Assembly (NCBI RefSeq): GCF_030160835.1 | Contig: NZ_BSPC01000038.1 | Coordinates: forward strand, 1-40,818 | Source: Labrys miyagiensis | GTDB taxonomy: Bacteria > Pseudomonadota > Alphaproteobacteria > Rhizobiales > Labraceae | Length of the DNA stretch: 40,818 bases | Reading direction: 5' to 3' | Shown here: piece by piece, positions 7,389-15,189 of the stretch | How the letters are laid out: the number at the start of each line of letters is the position of its first letter | Numbering within the stretch: the stretch's first letter is position 1 | Position numbers and translations under genes: made by a program | The notes under the pieces: model-generated | Told to the model about the DNA's origin: nothing | The model's input: the letters and a program-made list of their open reading frames with translations, nothing else | Database searches by the model: none

Positions 7389-7763
7389 ATGACCCAATAT
7401 ATGCCTGCTCCCTCCGCGGTCCTCGTCGTCGAGGATGACCTGCTAGTTTTATGGTACTTGATCGAGCAGATCGAGGACCAGGGCCTGACTGTATATGGTG
7501 CCCCCAATGCGGATGAAGCTATCAAGCTCATGGAGGCGCATAAGGAAATCGGTGTGCTCTTGACCGACATTGAGATGCCCGGCTCGATGGATGGCCTTAA
7601 GCTGTCCCACTATGTGAGAGGGCGCTGGCCTCCGGTGAAAATCTTCGTCACCTCAGGCCGAAGTCTGCCATTGCAAGAGCATATGCCCGCTGGGGCCATT
7701 TTCTTTGGCAAGCCTTTCCGCCAGGATGACCTGCAAAGGGTCTTTGATGCTGCGCGCTCTTAA
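7389..7763 (+). CDS. Single-domain response regulator
   Basis: A 124-residue CheY-like receiver domain without an output domain. The acidic pair is in VVEDDLL, the phosphorylation site is Asp60 in LLTDIEMPG, and the conserved Lys is Lys108 in FFGKPF. It would receive phosphate from a histidine kinase and pass it on or act by protein binding; no kinase is nearby. Two other lone receivers are in the window (21355 and 26277). A weak coil-like frame follows its stop, which I did not annotate. Confidence 0.85.
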   Translation: MTQYMPAPSAVLVVEDDLLVLWYLIEQIEDQGLTVYGAPNADEAIKLMEAHKEIGVLLTDIEMPGSMDGLKLSHYVRGRWPPVKIFVTSGRSLPLQEHMPAGAIFFGKPFRQDDLQRVFDAARS

Positions 7764-7869
7764 AGCGCAGATTCATAAACTCAAATCAGCGCTAGAGGCG
7801 GCGCAAGAGCGCAGCGAAGTGCCTGAGCAATGCCCGATCGATAACCTCAATGTACGCGCGATGACCCGG

Positions 7870-7894
7870 GGAACCCTTCGCCGGTTCCCACGTT
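7870..7894 (+). promoter_or_regulatory. EcfG-type promoter with a long leader
   Basis: GGAAC (7870-7874), 16 bases, CGTT (7891-7894), a full consensus match. The next start codon with a ribosome binding site is about 200 bases downstream, at 8098. Confidence 0.65.
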
Positions 7895-7906
7895 CAGCTT
7901 ACGACG

Positions 7907-8071
7907 GATAGCCGTCTGTCTGGGTGGGTCTAGGATGCTCTTCCTCTCTCCCGTTCCAGGCTCACTCATCACTCGTCGCCCTTCGGTCCCCTTCGCGGAG
8001 GTAGGGCCGCGAGCCCGCACACGGCATTCGTCACGGAGAGTCCGTCGGTGCACAGGAATGCGGGCTCCCCA
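7907..8071 (+). other. Structured leader RNA candidate
   Basis: The region between the EcfG-type promoter and the small gene at 8098 has several hairpins. GACGG/CCGTC lies at about 7907-7920. A nested structure at about 8012-8071 has GAGCCC pairing with GGGCTC, GCATTC with GAATGC, and ACGGA with TCCGT around a GAG loop. It contains no plausible coding frame. It could be a 5' leader controlling translation or an independent small RNA. There is no T-run after the last hairpin, so it is not a classical terminator. Confidence 0.4.
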
Positions 8072-8097
8072 CAATTCGCTCTCATGAGGAGCATAAA

Positions 8098-8358
8098 ATG
8101 TACAGGGTGAGCCTGATGGGCGCCGGGGAGGCCTCAGCATACTGGCCCTGCGTTTCACTGGGAGACGCGGCCGAGAGGGTGAAACGCTGGCAAGCCACTG
8201 TTGGCCGCCGCGACTTTGCCGATCAACTGCTACCCCGGGGATAGCAGATCGTCACCGAAGAAGCGGACGGTGAGGGGCACTGGAACATTGTCGCCTACTA
8301 CAACCGTGGGGCTTGGTCTGCGGCTAGTTCACAGCGCCATCGCTGCACTCTCCGTTGA
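8098..8358 (+). pseudogene. Small gene interrupted by an in-frame TAG
   Basis: An ATG preceded by GAGGAG opens a 48-codon frame (MYRVSLMG, then DAAERVKRWQ) that stops at TAG (8242-8244). The same frame continues with protein-like sequence (QIVTEEADGEGHWN, AYYNRGAW) to a stop at 8356. The two parts look like one protein of about 86 residues carrying a nonsense mutation. The family is not recognised. It lies downstream of the EcfG-type promoter at 7870. Confidence 0.5.
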
Positions 8359-8416
8359 GCGCGACGGCAACACCACAAGCGCGTCATCCGGCAACGGCCT
8401 CGGCAATGCCTTTGCC

Positions 8417-8794
8417 TCACTCCACGGCGCCCGCATCGCCCGGTTTCGCACCCCGCTGTACCAGGCGACGTCCTTCCTGCGTGTCCGGGGACATGAACCG
8501 CATGCGGCCCTCGGCGGACCAGTACACTCGATCTTGCAGCACGCCGTCGGCGAGCGTTGCGGCAACTGAAGTTGCGATCGGCAGCGCCGGTACGGGTGGC
8601 TCTACGGAGCAATTAAGATGGGAGAGAGTTGGCGGACACCATATCGTCGTCACTGCTGGATCGTTTAGATCTGTAGCGGGGTATGTCCGGCGAAACTCCT
8701 CGATCATCTCAAGTGCGATCTGATCGGTAAGATCAATGTCAAACGACGCGACCGTAAAGCCTTTGCGGAAAAGAAGCGCTCCGCTCTTCAACAC
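8417..8794 (-). pseudogene. Disrupted relative of the 68-aa protein
   Basis: The first 50 or so codons (LLFRKGFTVAS, then EEFRRTYP and TTIW) resemble the protein at 5589-5795. After TTIW the similarity stops at a short sequence (CTCCCATCTTAATTGC) that also occurs at another disrupted frame near 36600, and the remaining frame is unrelated. No ATG is available, only GTG or TTG near 8794, so the gene is probably dead. Confidence 0.4.
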
Positions 8795-8943
8795 ACGCTA
8801 CTCAAGTTTCATTTGACGTGGCATTCGCCTGTAACCACTCGTCCCATCCGGCAATTGACAAAAATGGCGGAACGGTGATCCGCAATACTTAACGAAATTA
8901 GCCATGTATTCCGGTTGCGCTGTTAGCCAAACGCTCTCGCCCG

Positions 8944-9225
8944 TCAGTCGTCATTGCTTGCATCTAATTCGCCTGGGGAAATAGCACCGGCTTCTTGCAT
9001 GCGCGCGTAGAGTTCTCCAACGCGCTCATTCGGGATCACCAGGTGGTCAAAGTCCATCGTGATGCTCGCGTTGCCTCGTTCCTCGATCGTGGCGGCTTTC
9101 ATAATCCAGCAGACGGCGTCGTCCAGACGGGCGAAGCGCCTGCTGTCAGGCTTCGTCGTAATCTTTTCGGGATCTGACCAGGACAGGACGGTGGCGGCCT
9201 CGTGCAATCTATTTTCAAGGTCCAT
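8944..9225 (-). CDS. Small hypothetical protein (93 aa), copy A
   Basis: A 93-residue acidic soluble protein (MDLENRLHEAATVLSW, then LDDAVCWIMKAAT and a conserved FDHLVIPNERV). It is strongly similar over its full length to the gene at 16792-17073, and the similarity continues about 150 bases upstream of both starts. The ATG follows GGGAGAA. I do not recognise a domain. No EcfG-type site is in the conserved upstream region, so a different promoter must be used. Confidence 0.7.
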   Translation of the reverse strand: MDLENRLHEAATVLSWSDPEKITTKPDSRRFARLDDAVCWIMKAATIEERGNASITMDFDHLVIPNERVGELYARMQEAGAISPGELDASNDD

Positions 9226-9359
9226 ATGGTTTCTCCCGGAGAGCGGCCCGACATCCGCAGGAGCCAAACCGGGCCTGGCCGCTGATTGGAATGGCGAAGT
9301 GAGCAGCGCTTGTGGCGAAGATAACACACGACTTTGGCTGCAGAATTAGCGTGGCCCAT

Positions 9360-9723
9360 AGGGAGGCAGCCGCTGCCCCCCTCCCCGCGCTATGCCATGA
9401 TGGTGGCTGCACGTCCCCCGCTGATGATGTGAATCGCAGTGCGAGCCATCGCCGCCGATGGTACCCGTCATGTCCTTGGGCTGCCCGGCACATGGACTCA
9501 GGAACCATCTGTAGTGCGGCAGTAAACGCTGTGACGGTACATGGACGCGCGTCAGTCGACATTGACACGACAGCGCCACGGCCAGGCCGAGCGGCAAAGC
9601 AAATAAGCTTTTCAAGACGTTCGCCTGACTTCTCGCCGGGCCTTTTTCGAAAGGAGGTCTCGGCATCTTGACGCAGACCGTTTCGCCCTCGCCGCGTCGT
9701 GGAGCGCGTCCGGTTGTCGGCAA
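9360..9723. other. Stretch with no supported gene
   Basis: Open frames exist on both strands but none has a credible start, ribosome binding site and recognisable content. The GC-rich composition explains the long frames. Nothing further is seen. Confidence 0.5.
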
Positions 9724-9748
9724 GGAACCTCGCCGCCTCAGGGTTGTT
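9724..9748 (+). promoter_or_regulatory. EcfG-type promoter of small gene at 9780
   Basis: GGAAC (9724-9728), 16 bases, TGTT (9745-9748), 31 bases before the ATG at 9780. Confidence 0.55.
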
Positions 9749-9779
9749 CGAATGACACATAACCAATGAGGAAAGTGTC

Positions 9780-9881
9780 ATGCGCAAACCTACCACATGC
9801 AAAGATAACCCTCCGAGGCAGCAACCCATGGTGAGCGGATCCGAATATTACCGAAGAGGGCCGACGTCGAGCGCGGGCTGA
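9780..9881 (+). CDS. Very small protein (33 aa), possibly frameshifted
   Basis: An ATG preceded by GAGGAA at good distance opens MRKPTTCKDN, then GSEYYRRGP, and stops at 9879. In the next frame the sequence continues with charged, Lys/Glu-rich codons (LKKRDFPSQEVDSP, RQDEKKVDAEK) to about 10020, so the real product may be longer and frameshifted at the AAAAA run near 9881. An EcfG-type promoter lies just upstream. Function unknown. Confidence 0.4.
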   Translation: MRKPTTCKDNPPRQQPMVSGSEYYRRGPTSSAG

Positions 9882-10008
9882 AAAAGAGAGACTTTCCGTC
9901 CCAGGAAGTCGATAGCCCGAGCGAGAGGCAGGACGAAAAGAAGGTTGATGCAGAGAAGCTGCCAACGAAGCACGGAACGTCTCGCAAAATACCCCCAAGG
10001 GAGGCGAT

Positions 10009-10179
10009 ATGGAGCAGTCATTAAGCGATGCCTTCAGCGATGGTGAGATTGCTCGCTGGACGGGATATTCGGAAGACGCAAATCCGTACGATCCAGAAAT
10101 CGATCCCTGTGACTATCGGCGCTGGAATGAGGGTTGGCACAGTGCAGACAACGATTTGGACGATGCCGACGGCGATTGA
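10009..10179 (+). CDS. Rmf/CrpP-like small protein (56 aa)
   Basis: A 56-residue acidic protein preceded by AGGGAGG at 5 bases. The core, ARWTGYSEDANPYDP followed by YRRWNEGWHSA, fits the short pattern of ribosome modulation factor and CrpP-like proteins (a G-x-x-A/S region, NPY, then a W-x-x-G-W motif). Rmf binds ribosomes in stationary phase, while CrpP-like proteins have mixed roles. The Asp-rich tail (NDLDDADGD) is unusual for a ribosome-binding protein. It may share the EcfG-type promoter at 9724 with the small gene before it. Confidence 0.55.
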   Translation: MEQSLSDAFSDGEIARWTGYSEDANPYDPEIDPCDYRRWNEGWHSADNDLDDADGD

Positions 10180-10181
10180 CG

Positions 10182-10545
10182 CAGCGGCGCTGGGTTGCGA
10201 GGCGCGCGGCTAGCCCATGACGCGGCAAGCCGGTGATAGGCCGCGGCCGTGACCAGCAAAACAGTTGAAATCGCGATCAGGCCCAGGGCAATACCGTCGA
10301 GCGTTTTGAGCGGACTTGGGGAGCTGGGCGAAGTCATTCGTGAGAACAATCGCCAGGTGGAACCAAAGCATCACCTGTGCGCCATGCAAAATGACGCTCC
10401 GTGGGTGACAACACAGTCTATCTTCGCCTTGAGCGGCGGTTTGTCATCGGAGGTTGTCAAAGGCTGCCTGCCTTGTTTGCGAAGGCCGGTGCATACCAAA
10501 GCAACGTCGTGAAGGCACTGCGTGGCGTACTGCGAAGCAATCGTG
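10182..10545 (-). pseudogene. Decayed copy of the DUF6328 membrane gene
   Basis: The nucleotide sequence aligns with the intact gene at 30708-31610. Shared protein segments in different frames are ALGLIAISTVLL, TTSDDK and AKID. The copy has lost its reading frame in several places and lacks both ends. It abuts the stop codon of the Rmf-like gene. Confidence 0.8.
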
Positions 10546-10726
10546 GCGGCCTTCTCTGAACGATCTACGCCTTGGTCGGTGAAGGCCTTCCGACCAAGGC
10601 CGTGTGTCGGTTGGTTTACTTCGTGCTGATTGGTCGCGATGACCACTATGCATCCACACCAATCTGCGCCTTGCGCGGGTCATCGCCGAGTCGAAGAGAC
10701 CCGCTCTTGTTGGGCAGGGTCAGGTT

Positions 10727-10752
10727 GGAACTCTGGTTGGATCGGCGAGTTT
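10727..10752 (+). promoter_or_regulatory. EcfG-type promoter, secreted protein copy A
   Basis: GGAAC (10727-10731), 17 bases, GTTT (10749-10752). The same motif and spacing precede copy B (32950-32925, minus). Confidence 0.7.
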
Positions 10753-10786
10753 TTGGGTAATCTAGAAACCACAATTGGAGGTATCC

Positions 10787-11047
10787 ATGAACAGGATGAA
10801 ACATGTTGCTCTTGCGGCATTGTTGGGATCAGGAGTGCTCGCCCTCGCGTCTACCGGCGCCTCTGCACGTATTATATGCAATGAAGACGGCGATTGCTGG
10901 CATGTGAAGGAGATGTACGACTATCAACCTGGGTTTAGGCTGACGGTGCATCCGGACGACTGGCAGTGGAAGCAAGACGAAAAGTATCGCTGGCGCGAAC
11001 ATGAAGGTCGCGGATACTGGCGAGGCGGCGTGTGGGTCCAATTCTGA
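10787..11047 (+). CDS. Small secreted protein (ICNEDGDCWH motif), copy A
   Basis: An 86-residue protein with a signal peptide (LAALLGSGVLALASTGASA, then RII). The mature part has two cysteines (ICNEDGDCWH), then HPDDWQW, YRWREHEGRGYW and a C-terminal GGVWVQF. It is very rich in Trp and Tyr. Copy B at 32631-32891 is almost identical. The ATG at 10787 is chosen because GGAGG lies 6 bases upstream. The domain has no name I can give; a periplasmic stress protein is inferred from the promoter. Both copies are followed by the same small RNA candidate. Confidence 0.8.
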   Translation: MNRMKHVALAALLGSGVLALASTGASARIICNEDGDCWHVKEMYDYQPGFRLTVHPDDWQWKQDEKYRWREHEGRGYWRGGVWVQF

Positions 11048-11081
11048 CCGCGTCATATTTGGACTAGCGGGCATGTTCCCC

Positions 11082-11106
11082 GCAACTTCCCAGGCACACA
11101 CGCGTT
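11082..11106 (+). promoter_or_regulatory. Degenerate EcfG-type promoter of RNA candidate A
   Basis: GCAAC (11082-11086), 16 bases, CGTT (11103-11106). It corresponds base for base to a full consensus site (GGAAC, 16, CGTT) in copy B. One -35 base has changed here, so this copy may be weaker. Confidence 0.5.
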
Positions 11107-11112
11107 TCGTCC

Positions 11113-11187
11113 CTGGTGGCTTGGCTTTCTCCCCTCACCAACTCCGTCCGGCCGTGCTCTCCCGGCACGACCGGGCTTTCGATGTAA
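11113..11187 (+). ncRNA. Small RNA candidate, copy A
   Basis: A segment of about 70-75 bases between an EcfG-like promoter and a terminator hairpin, strongly conserved with 32491-32563 (minus). It has a 5' stem (TGGTG pairing with CACCA) that presents a pyrimidine-rich loop (TTTCTCCCCT), then the terminator stem CCGGCCGTGC/GGCACGACCGG followed by CTTTC. The C-rich loop could pair with Shine-Dalgarno sequences. It contains no coding frame. Starts and ends are estimates. Confidence 0.5.
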
Positions 11188-11327
11188 AGGGGTGTGGTCT
11201 CCGCTTCCATGGGCACAGTTGCGGTTGCAGAATCGCGACTTTTCCCTTGCAGATCTGCCGCGCAACCAGTGGCACTCTTAGGCGTTGCCCCCGCGGTGAC
11301 TAAGTTTTCCCGACCACCAAAGACTCG

Positions 11328-11362
11328 CCCCGGCCCTGCCCCTGCAGCGCCGGGGGTTTTTT
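11328..11362 (+). terminator. Strong terminator without an obvious gene
   Basis: CCCCGGC, a 14-base loop, GCCGGGG, then a run of six T with one G before it. No gene ends just upstream on this strand; the nearest end is that of the small RNA candidate at about 11187. Confidence 0.7.
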
Positions 11363-11600
11363 CATGATCGCTGCCTGGACGGGTTCGAAGCGGCCCGACG
11401 CCGTGTGGTGACAGCGCTGGGCTAAACGCGGCGACTTGGACAGCTAAGGGGAAACACCGGTCGAGGGTGCCCCAGGGGGAAACGCGATCGTACTTCTGAA
11501 CCAGTTCGCGACAACCCGTATTCGGCGGAGAGGCAACCTTCCCAAAGGGTTGTGCGTTCCATCTCGTACACGTGCAAATGCCCACGTAATGGAGGCAGGC

Positions 11601-11876
11601 ATGAGACCGATGATAGGATTGTTGGCGGCTACCGCGTTATGCGCAAGCCTGACCAGCGCGATGTCAGCGCCACCGACACGGACAACACGAATAGCGAAAG
11701 GCTGTGAGAACGTCAGCTCTTGGGGCTGTATCCACTATCAGCCAACTCCTCCGGACGGATTAGTTCCGCGGCCTCCAGTTCCATCTTGGCGACAGCCCAT
11801 GATGCCATCATGGGAGCGCAAACCTCAACGGCAGCCGGCTCGATCGCCAGTCGCTGCCGATTTAATCCGACTGTAG
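11601..11876 (+). CDS. Small exported Pro-rich protein (91 aa)
   Basis: A 91-residue protein with a signal peptide (MIGLLAATALCASLTSAMSA) and a mature part with two cysteines (GCENVSSWGCIHY) and a Pro/Arg-rich tail (PPDGLVPRPPVPSW). GGAGG lies 5 bases before the ATG at 11601. The family is not recognised. No clear EcfG-type site lies upstream on the plus strand. Confidence 0.6.
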   Translation: MRPMIGLLAATALCASLTSAMSAPPTRTTRIAKGCENVSSWGCIHYQPTPPDGLVPRPPVPSWRQPMMPSWERKPQRQPARSPVAADLIRL

Positions 11877-12298
11877 GAAGGGCGCCCAGGCAAGTAGCTG
11901 GCGCAAGGGTTGCCCCGGTGTTCGATCACCGAGGAAACTCAAAGACCTTCGGCGTGACCAGCCATATGAGCACGAACGCAACAAGGGGATCCAATCGGCT
12001 TAATTCCCGGGCGTCTTGAGGTCAGATCAGGTATCACAATAACCACGATGGGAACTGCTCTGGTTCTGACCCAGGTCAAGCGGCGCCTTCGCTACCTGCA
12101 GGGAGGACGGGCGAGGAGGCCGAAAAACAGCGAGGCTTTTAGACCGAGGGGGTGCATTCGCGACTTCATGGCGAACAAACGTGCCCTCGCGCACCTACGC
12201 GCGAGCGCGCGAGGCGGGAAGCTCACAGAGGATTTTGCTCCCCGAGTTCACCTCGTCCGCCAGCAAGGCTCTGGGGGCTATTGGGTTCCGGTCGCCCA

Positions 12299-12511
12299 TT
12301 ATTTCACTAGCTTTAGCTGGTCAGCCGACATCTTGCCGCTTCGTCTGTCAGCCACGAGCTCATACGACACCTTTTCGCCTTCACGGAGATCGTTCAGTCC
12401 AGCGCGCTCGACCGCGCTGATGTGCACAAAGGCGTCCGGGCCGCCATTGTCAGGTGCGATGAAGCCGAACCCTTTTTGCGGATTAAACCATTTGACGCTG
12501 CCGGTTGGCAT
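12299..12511 (-). CDS. Cold-shock domain protein
   Basis: A 70-residue CspA-type protein with both nucleic-acid-binding motifs (KGFGFIAP and [10 protein letters not shown]) preceded by VKWFN. Such proteins bind single-stranded RNA and DNA and act as RNA chaperones. I placed the start at the ATG at 12511 (MPTGSVKWF), as in the family; an upstream ATG at 12538 would add nine hydrophobic residues that are also conserved in the leader of the copy at 19839. The long conserved leader up to about 12600 suggests post-transcriptional control. No EcfG-type promoter is seen. Confidence 0.9.
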   Translation of the reverse strand: MPTGSVKWFNPQKGFGFIAPDNGGPDAFVHISAVERAGLNDLREGEKVSYELVADRRSGKMSADQLKLVK

Positions 12512-12539
12512 AGGGAATTTTCCGAGCAGGAGGAACATG

Positions 12540-12990
12540 AGCGTGCGAAGACGCCAGGTATTCTTTGATCAGCGGCCAGCAAAGGGCAAGCATTTCAGCT
12601 CTTCGCTTTTGACCGCAAAGTCGGTCTATGCTCGAGCCGTCACCTCATCGGGTCAGATTCCGGGTCATAAACAGCGTTCTGCGAATCCAGGGATTGGACG
12701 AAGGAGTGGTCATCTACCGACGGCACGGAACAGCCTCGCTACGGCTTCGACGCTGAGCACCTCGGACGAGGCCTCTCCCTCGCCAGTTTACGGACCACTT
12801 CATGGCGGCATCGACTCCTGAGGGCCCCCCGATGGCCCTAATTCTTAGATGGCGGGCAATCGCGGACATTAGATAACGTGCGCCGCTCCTTCCCACTGAG
12901 CAGTTTTGCTCAGACTCCTTAGCTGGTTCCGTGTAGTCTCTGTTGACGGGTGCGATCATGGGTTTTTCACGTCGCGCGAAGTAACGACCA
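12540..12990. other. No gene; csp leader and spacer
   Basis: From 12540 to about 12610 this is the conserved untranslated leader of the cold-shock gene, shared with the other two csp loci. From about 12640 to 12990 I see open frames but no start with a ribosome binding site and no recognisable protein. Confidence 0.5.
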
Positions 12991-13335
12991 ATGTCGATTA
13001 TTTCGTTTGTCTTTGACGTTGGGAAATCCCGGCCGACCGACCAGGAGGACTTCGACAGTGAAGTCGCCGCTCGCTTTGGCCTCGTTCCCAATTTTTTCCG
13101 CTCCGCACCGGACGCGCCCCTAGTCATTCGCGAGCTGTGGCGGTTCGCAAAGTCAGCGTATCTGGACACAGCTATACCTACGCTGTTCAAGGAACGGCTG
13201 TTTGTCTACCTCTCCCGCTTTTGCGAAGTGCGTTACTGCATCACGGGACACACCGGCTTCTTACTGGGGCTTGGTCAGTCAGCCGGCGATCCAAATGCGC
13301 CGGTAATGACAATCGACCACCCTCCACCAGGGTGA
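12991..13335 (+). pseudogene. AhpD-like N-terminal domain, truncated gene
   Basis: A 114-residue frame that matches the N-terminal AhpD/carboxymuconolactone-decarboxylase-like domain found at the start of some large rhizobial sensor kinases: ARFGLVPNFFRSAPDAP, RELWRFAKSAYLD, FKERLFVYLSRFCEVRYCI and GFLLGLG. The frame ends soon after APVMTIDH, where a sensor region would be expected to continue. An IS6-like end sequence (TTCCCGTGACAGTGC) lies 120 bases downstream, which fits truncation by transposition. Confidence 0.6.
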
Positions 13336-13507
13336 AGCAGGCACCAAAAGTGACGAAGACCCGCCCAAGATGCCGAGTGACAGACATGCTGTCTCATAAC
13401 ATCAATACTGAACGGGCCAACTGAGCTAATTTTCGTGACCTCGCCAAGTTCCCGTGACAGTGCGCGCCGGAGAACTGGTTCGCCTGGCCGCGTCAAACCA
13501 CGCTCGC

Positions 13508-14710
13508 TCATTTGGCGAACAGTGTGGGCGGCTGGTCGGGACTCAGATAGCCGGCAATGTTCGAGAAAAGGAGGTTGGCCCCCACAAATGTCTTGGCACC
13601 CTCGGACGAGGTGGAGGTCACCGCTATCGCAATGTCCTTGCCTGGCAGATAAGCCATCACCGCCGAATAGCCAAAGAAGGACGGGGTCTGCGCAATCCAG
13701 CCATTGGTGCAGACGACGCCTAGACCAAAGTAGAGTTTCTCGGACATTGGCGGGTATTTCACCAGGAGTGGTGATATTTGCAGATCATGGGCTTGCCGAG
13801 ACAACAGGCTGCCTTTGCCGATGGCGATTGCCGAAGTCACCGCATCGGCGATGTTCGTCGTCATGATGGAACCCTCCGCCAGAGTCCAGGAGGGGTTCCA
13901 GGTCGTTGAATCCTCGTAATGACCGCGGTCGTTGTCGTAGGCGTGCAGAACGGGCTCCGGGATGAAGGCGGTCTGGTCGCTTCGTGTATTGGAAAGACCA
14001 AGCGGCGTAACGACGATATCGCGGATCAGTGTTGCCACATCCTTGCCCGTGGCTTTCTGGAGCACCTCGCCGAGGATGACGTAATTGGTGTGCGCATAGG
14101 TGAAGCAGGCTCCGGGCTCGCAGGGTCGGGGCTGGCTCAAAGCAGAGGCGATGAGTTCGTCCGGGGTCCATTGCCTAAACACGTTCGCGTAGATTGGCAG
14201 GACGGGGACATAGTCTGCATAGCCCGACGTGTTGTTGGCCAACATCGTGAGGGTGATCTTGTCGGATTGCGGCAAATCGGGAAGCCATTTGGCGAGCTTG
14301 TCGTCGACGCGAAGTACGCCGTCGTCCTGCAGTTTGAGCAGAACGGTGGTTAGATAGGCGATGGCGATGGCGCCATTGCGGAAGTGCATATCGACGCTGG
14401 CCGGAACGCCTTCGACCGAGTCGCCCCAGGCTTGCGTTAGCACGGTCGTGCCGCCGACGCGGATGGAGACAACAACGGCCCGCAATTTGCTTTCGCTCAT
14501 CGTGTGCTCGACGACGGCGCGAACGCCAGCCGCCGCGTCGGCTGCGCTCATGCAGGCGCCGGCGATGGATAGTGTTCCGGTGGAACAGGCCGCCGCGGGG
14601 GCGGTATTCGAGGCCTCGGCGCCGAACGTCTGGGCCGCGTTTCCGGTTAGGAAGACGAGATTTGACAGGATGGAAGCGAACGCGAACCGGACCAATATCG
14701 AACACTGCAT
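13508..14710 (-). CDS. Serine beta-lactamase-like protein with altered active site
   Basis: A 400-residue exported protein with an N-terminal signal peptide (to about residue 30). The fold follows the beta-lactamase/penicillin-binding-protein family of class C and esterases. The SxxK position (usual FRIGSxTK) reads FRNGAIAI at 111-117, so the nucleophile Ser and the Lys are Ala114 and Ile117. The YxN motif reads YAH (205-207). The third motif region near FFGYSAVMAYLPG lacks HxG or KTG. It is therefore expected to be inactive as a serine hydrolase, perhaps a binding protein. A terminator-like hairpin lies in its leader. Confidence 0.75.
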   Translation of the reverse strand: MQCSILVRFAFASILSNLVFLTGNAAQTFGAEASNTAPAAACSTGTLSIAGACMSAADAAAGVRAVVEHTMSESKLRAVVVSIRVGGTTVLTQAWGDSVEGVPASVDMHFRNGAIAIAYLTTVLLKLQDDGVLRVDDKLAKWLPDLPQSDKITLTMLANNTSGYADYVPVLPIYANVFRQWTPDELIASALSQPRPCEPGACFTYAHTNYVILGEVLQKATGKDVATLIRDIVVTPLGLSNTRSDQTAFIPEPVLHAYDNDRGHYEDSTTWNPSWTLAEGSIMTTNIADAVTSAIAIGKGSLLSRQAHDLQISPLLVKYPPMSEKLYFGLGVVCTNGWIAQTPSFFGYSAVMAYLPGKDIAIAVTSTSSEGAKTFVGANLLFSNIAGYLSPDQPPTLFAK

Positions 14711-14770
14711 GCTTCGGGTTTCCTCTTTTGGAGATGTTTGGAGAACGCCGGAACTTCAGGAAATGGTGAC

Positions 14771-14802
14771 AAAAACCACACCCTCCAGCCGTCAGAGGGT
14801 GT
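14771..14802 (-). terminator. Terminator-like hairpin upstream of the serine-hydrolase-like gene
   Basis: On the minus strand, ACACCCTC, a 9-base loop, GAGGGTGT, then GGTTTTTG. It sits 61 bases before the start at 14710. It may end an upstream minus-strand transcript or act as an attenuator. Confidence 0.6.
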
Positions 14803-15189
14803 AAAAGAGCTTGAAGTAAAGTAGCGGTACCGGTGAGATCTATCTGGTCTTCTCATAGCGGGGCCAGTGGGAGCATAAAAAAGCTAGGGCGTCGTACTGC
14901 ACTTGATGGCGAGACAATGAGCCTAACAAAATCAATGCATTACGCTTTTACCCCATTTGAGGATTTGTATTTAATTTGAAATACACACTTAGCTTGCTGA
15001 ATCAAATATGAGATTCTGGCCGTCCGACGTCAACTATTATTGCAGATAGGATAGTCGCGGGCGCACGTAAGCGGGCTCCGTCAAGATCCTCGCTGTTGCC
15101 GCGTGGATACCGAGAAGCCTGCCTACGGCGCTGCTACGTGTTAAAGTGTACACTCCCGTCCGACGGACCGAGCGCTTGTGGAGCCTGCA
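14803..15189. other. AT-richer stretch without a gene
   Basis: No coding frame with support on either strand. The part from about 14880 to 15020 is clearly AT-richer than its surroundings. A minus-strand transcript from here would run into the hairpin at 14771-14802. Confidence 0.5.

Noticed and set aside
9215-9829. 204-residue open frame on the minus strand
   Set aside because: It overlaps the upstream region conserved between the two 93-aa genes and shows only Arg/Ser-rich frame-shadow composition.
11537-11566. EcfG-like match on the minus strand (GGAAC, 17 bases, GGTT)
   Set aside because: No minus-strand gene or RNA signal follows it, and the -10 is not full consensus. It is a likely chance match.
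12185-12214. Perfect 8-base inverted repeat CCTCGCGC/GCGCGAGG
   Set aside because: No T-run follows on either strand and GC-rich inverted repeats are frequent here; not called a terminator.
12048-12821. 257-residue open frame on the plus strand
   Set aside because: It runs antisense through the cold-shock gene, has no ribosome binding site and no recognisable content.
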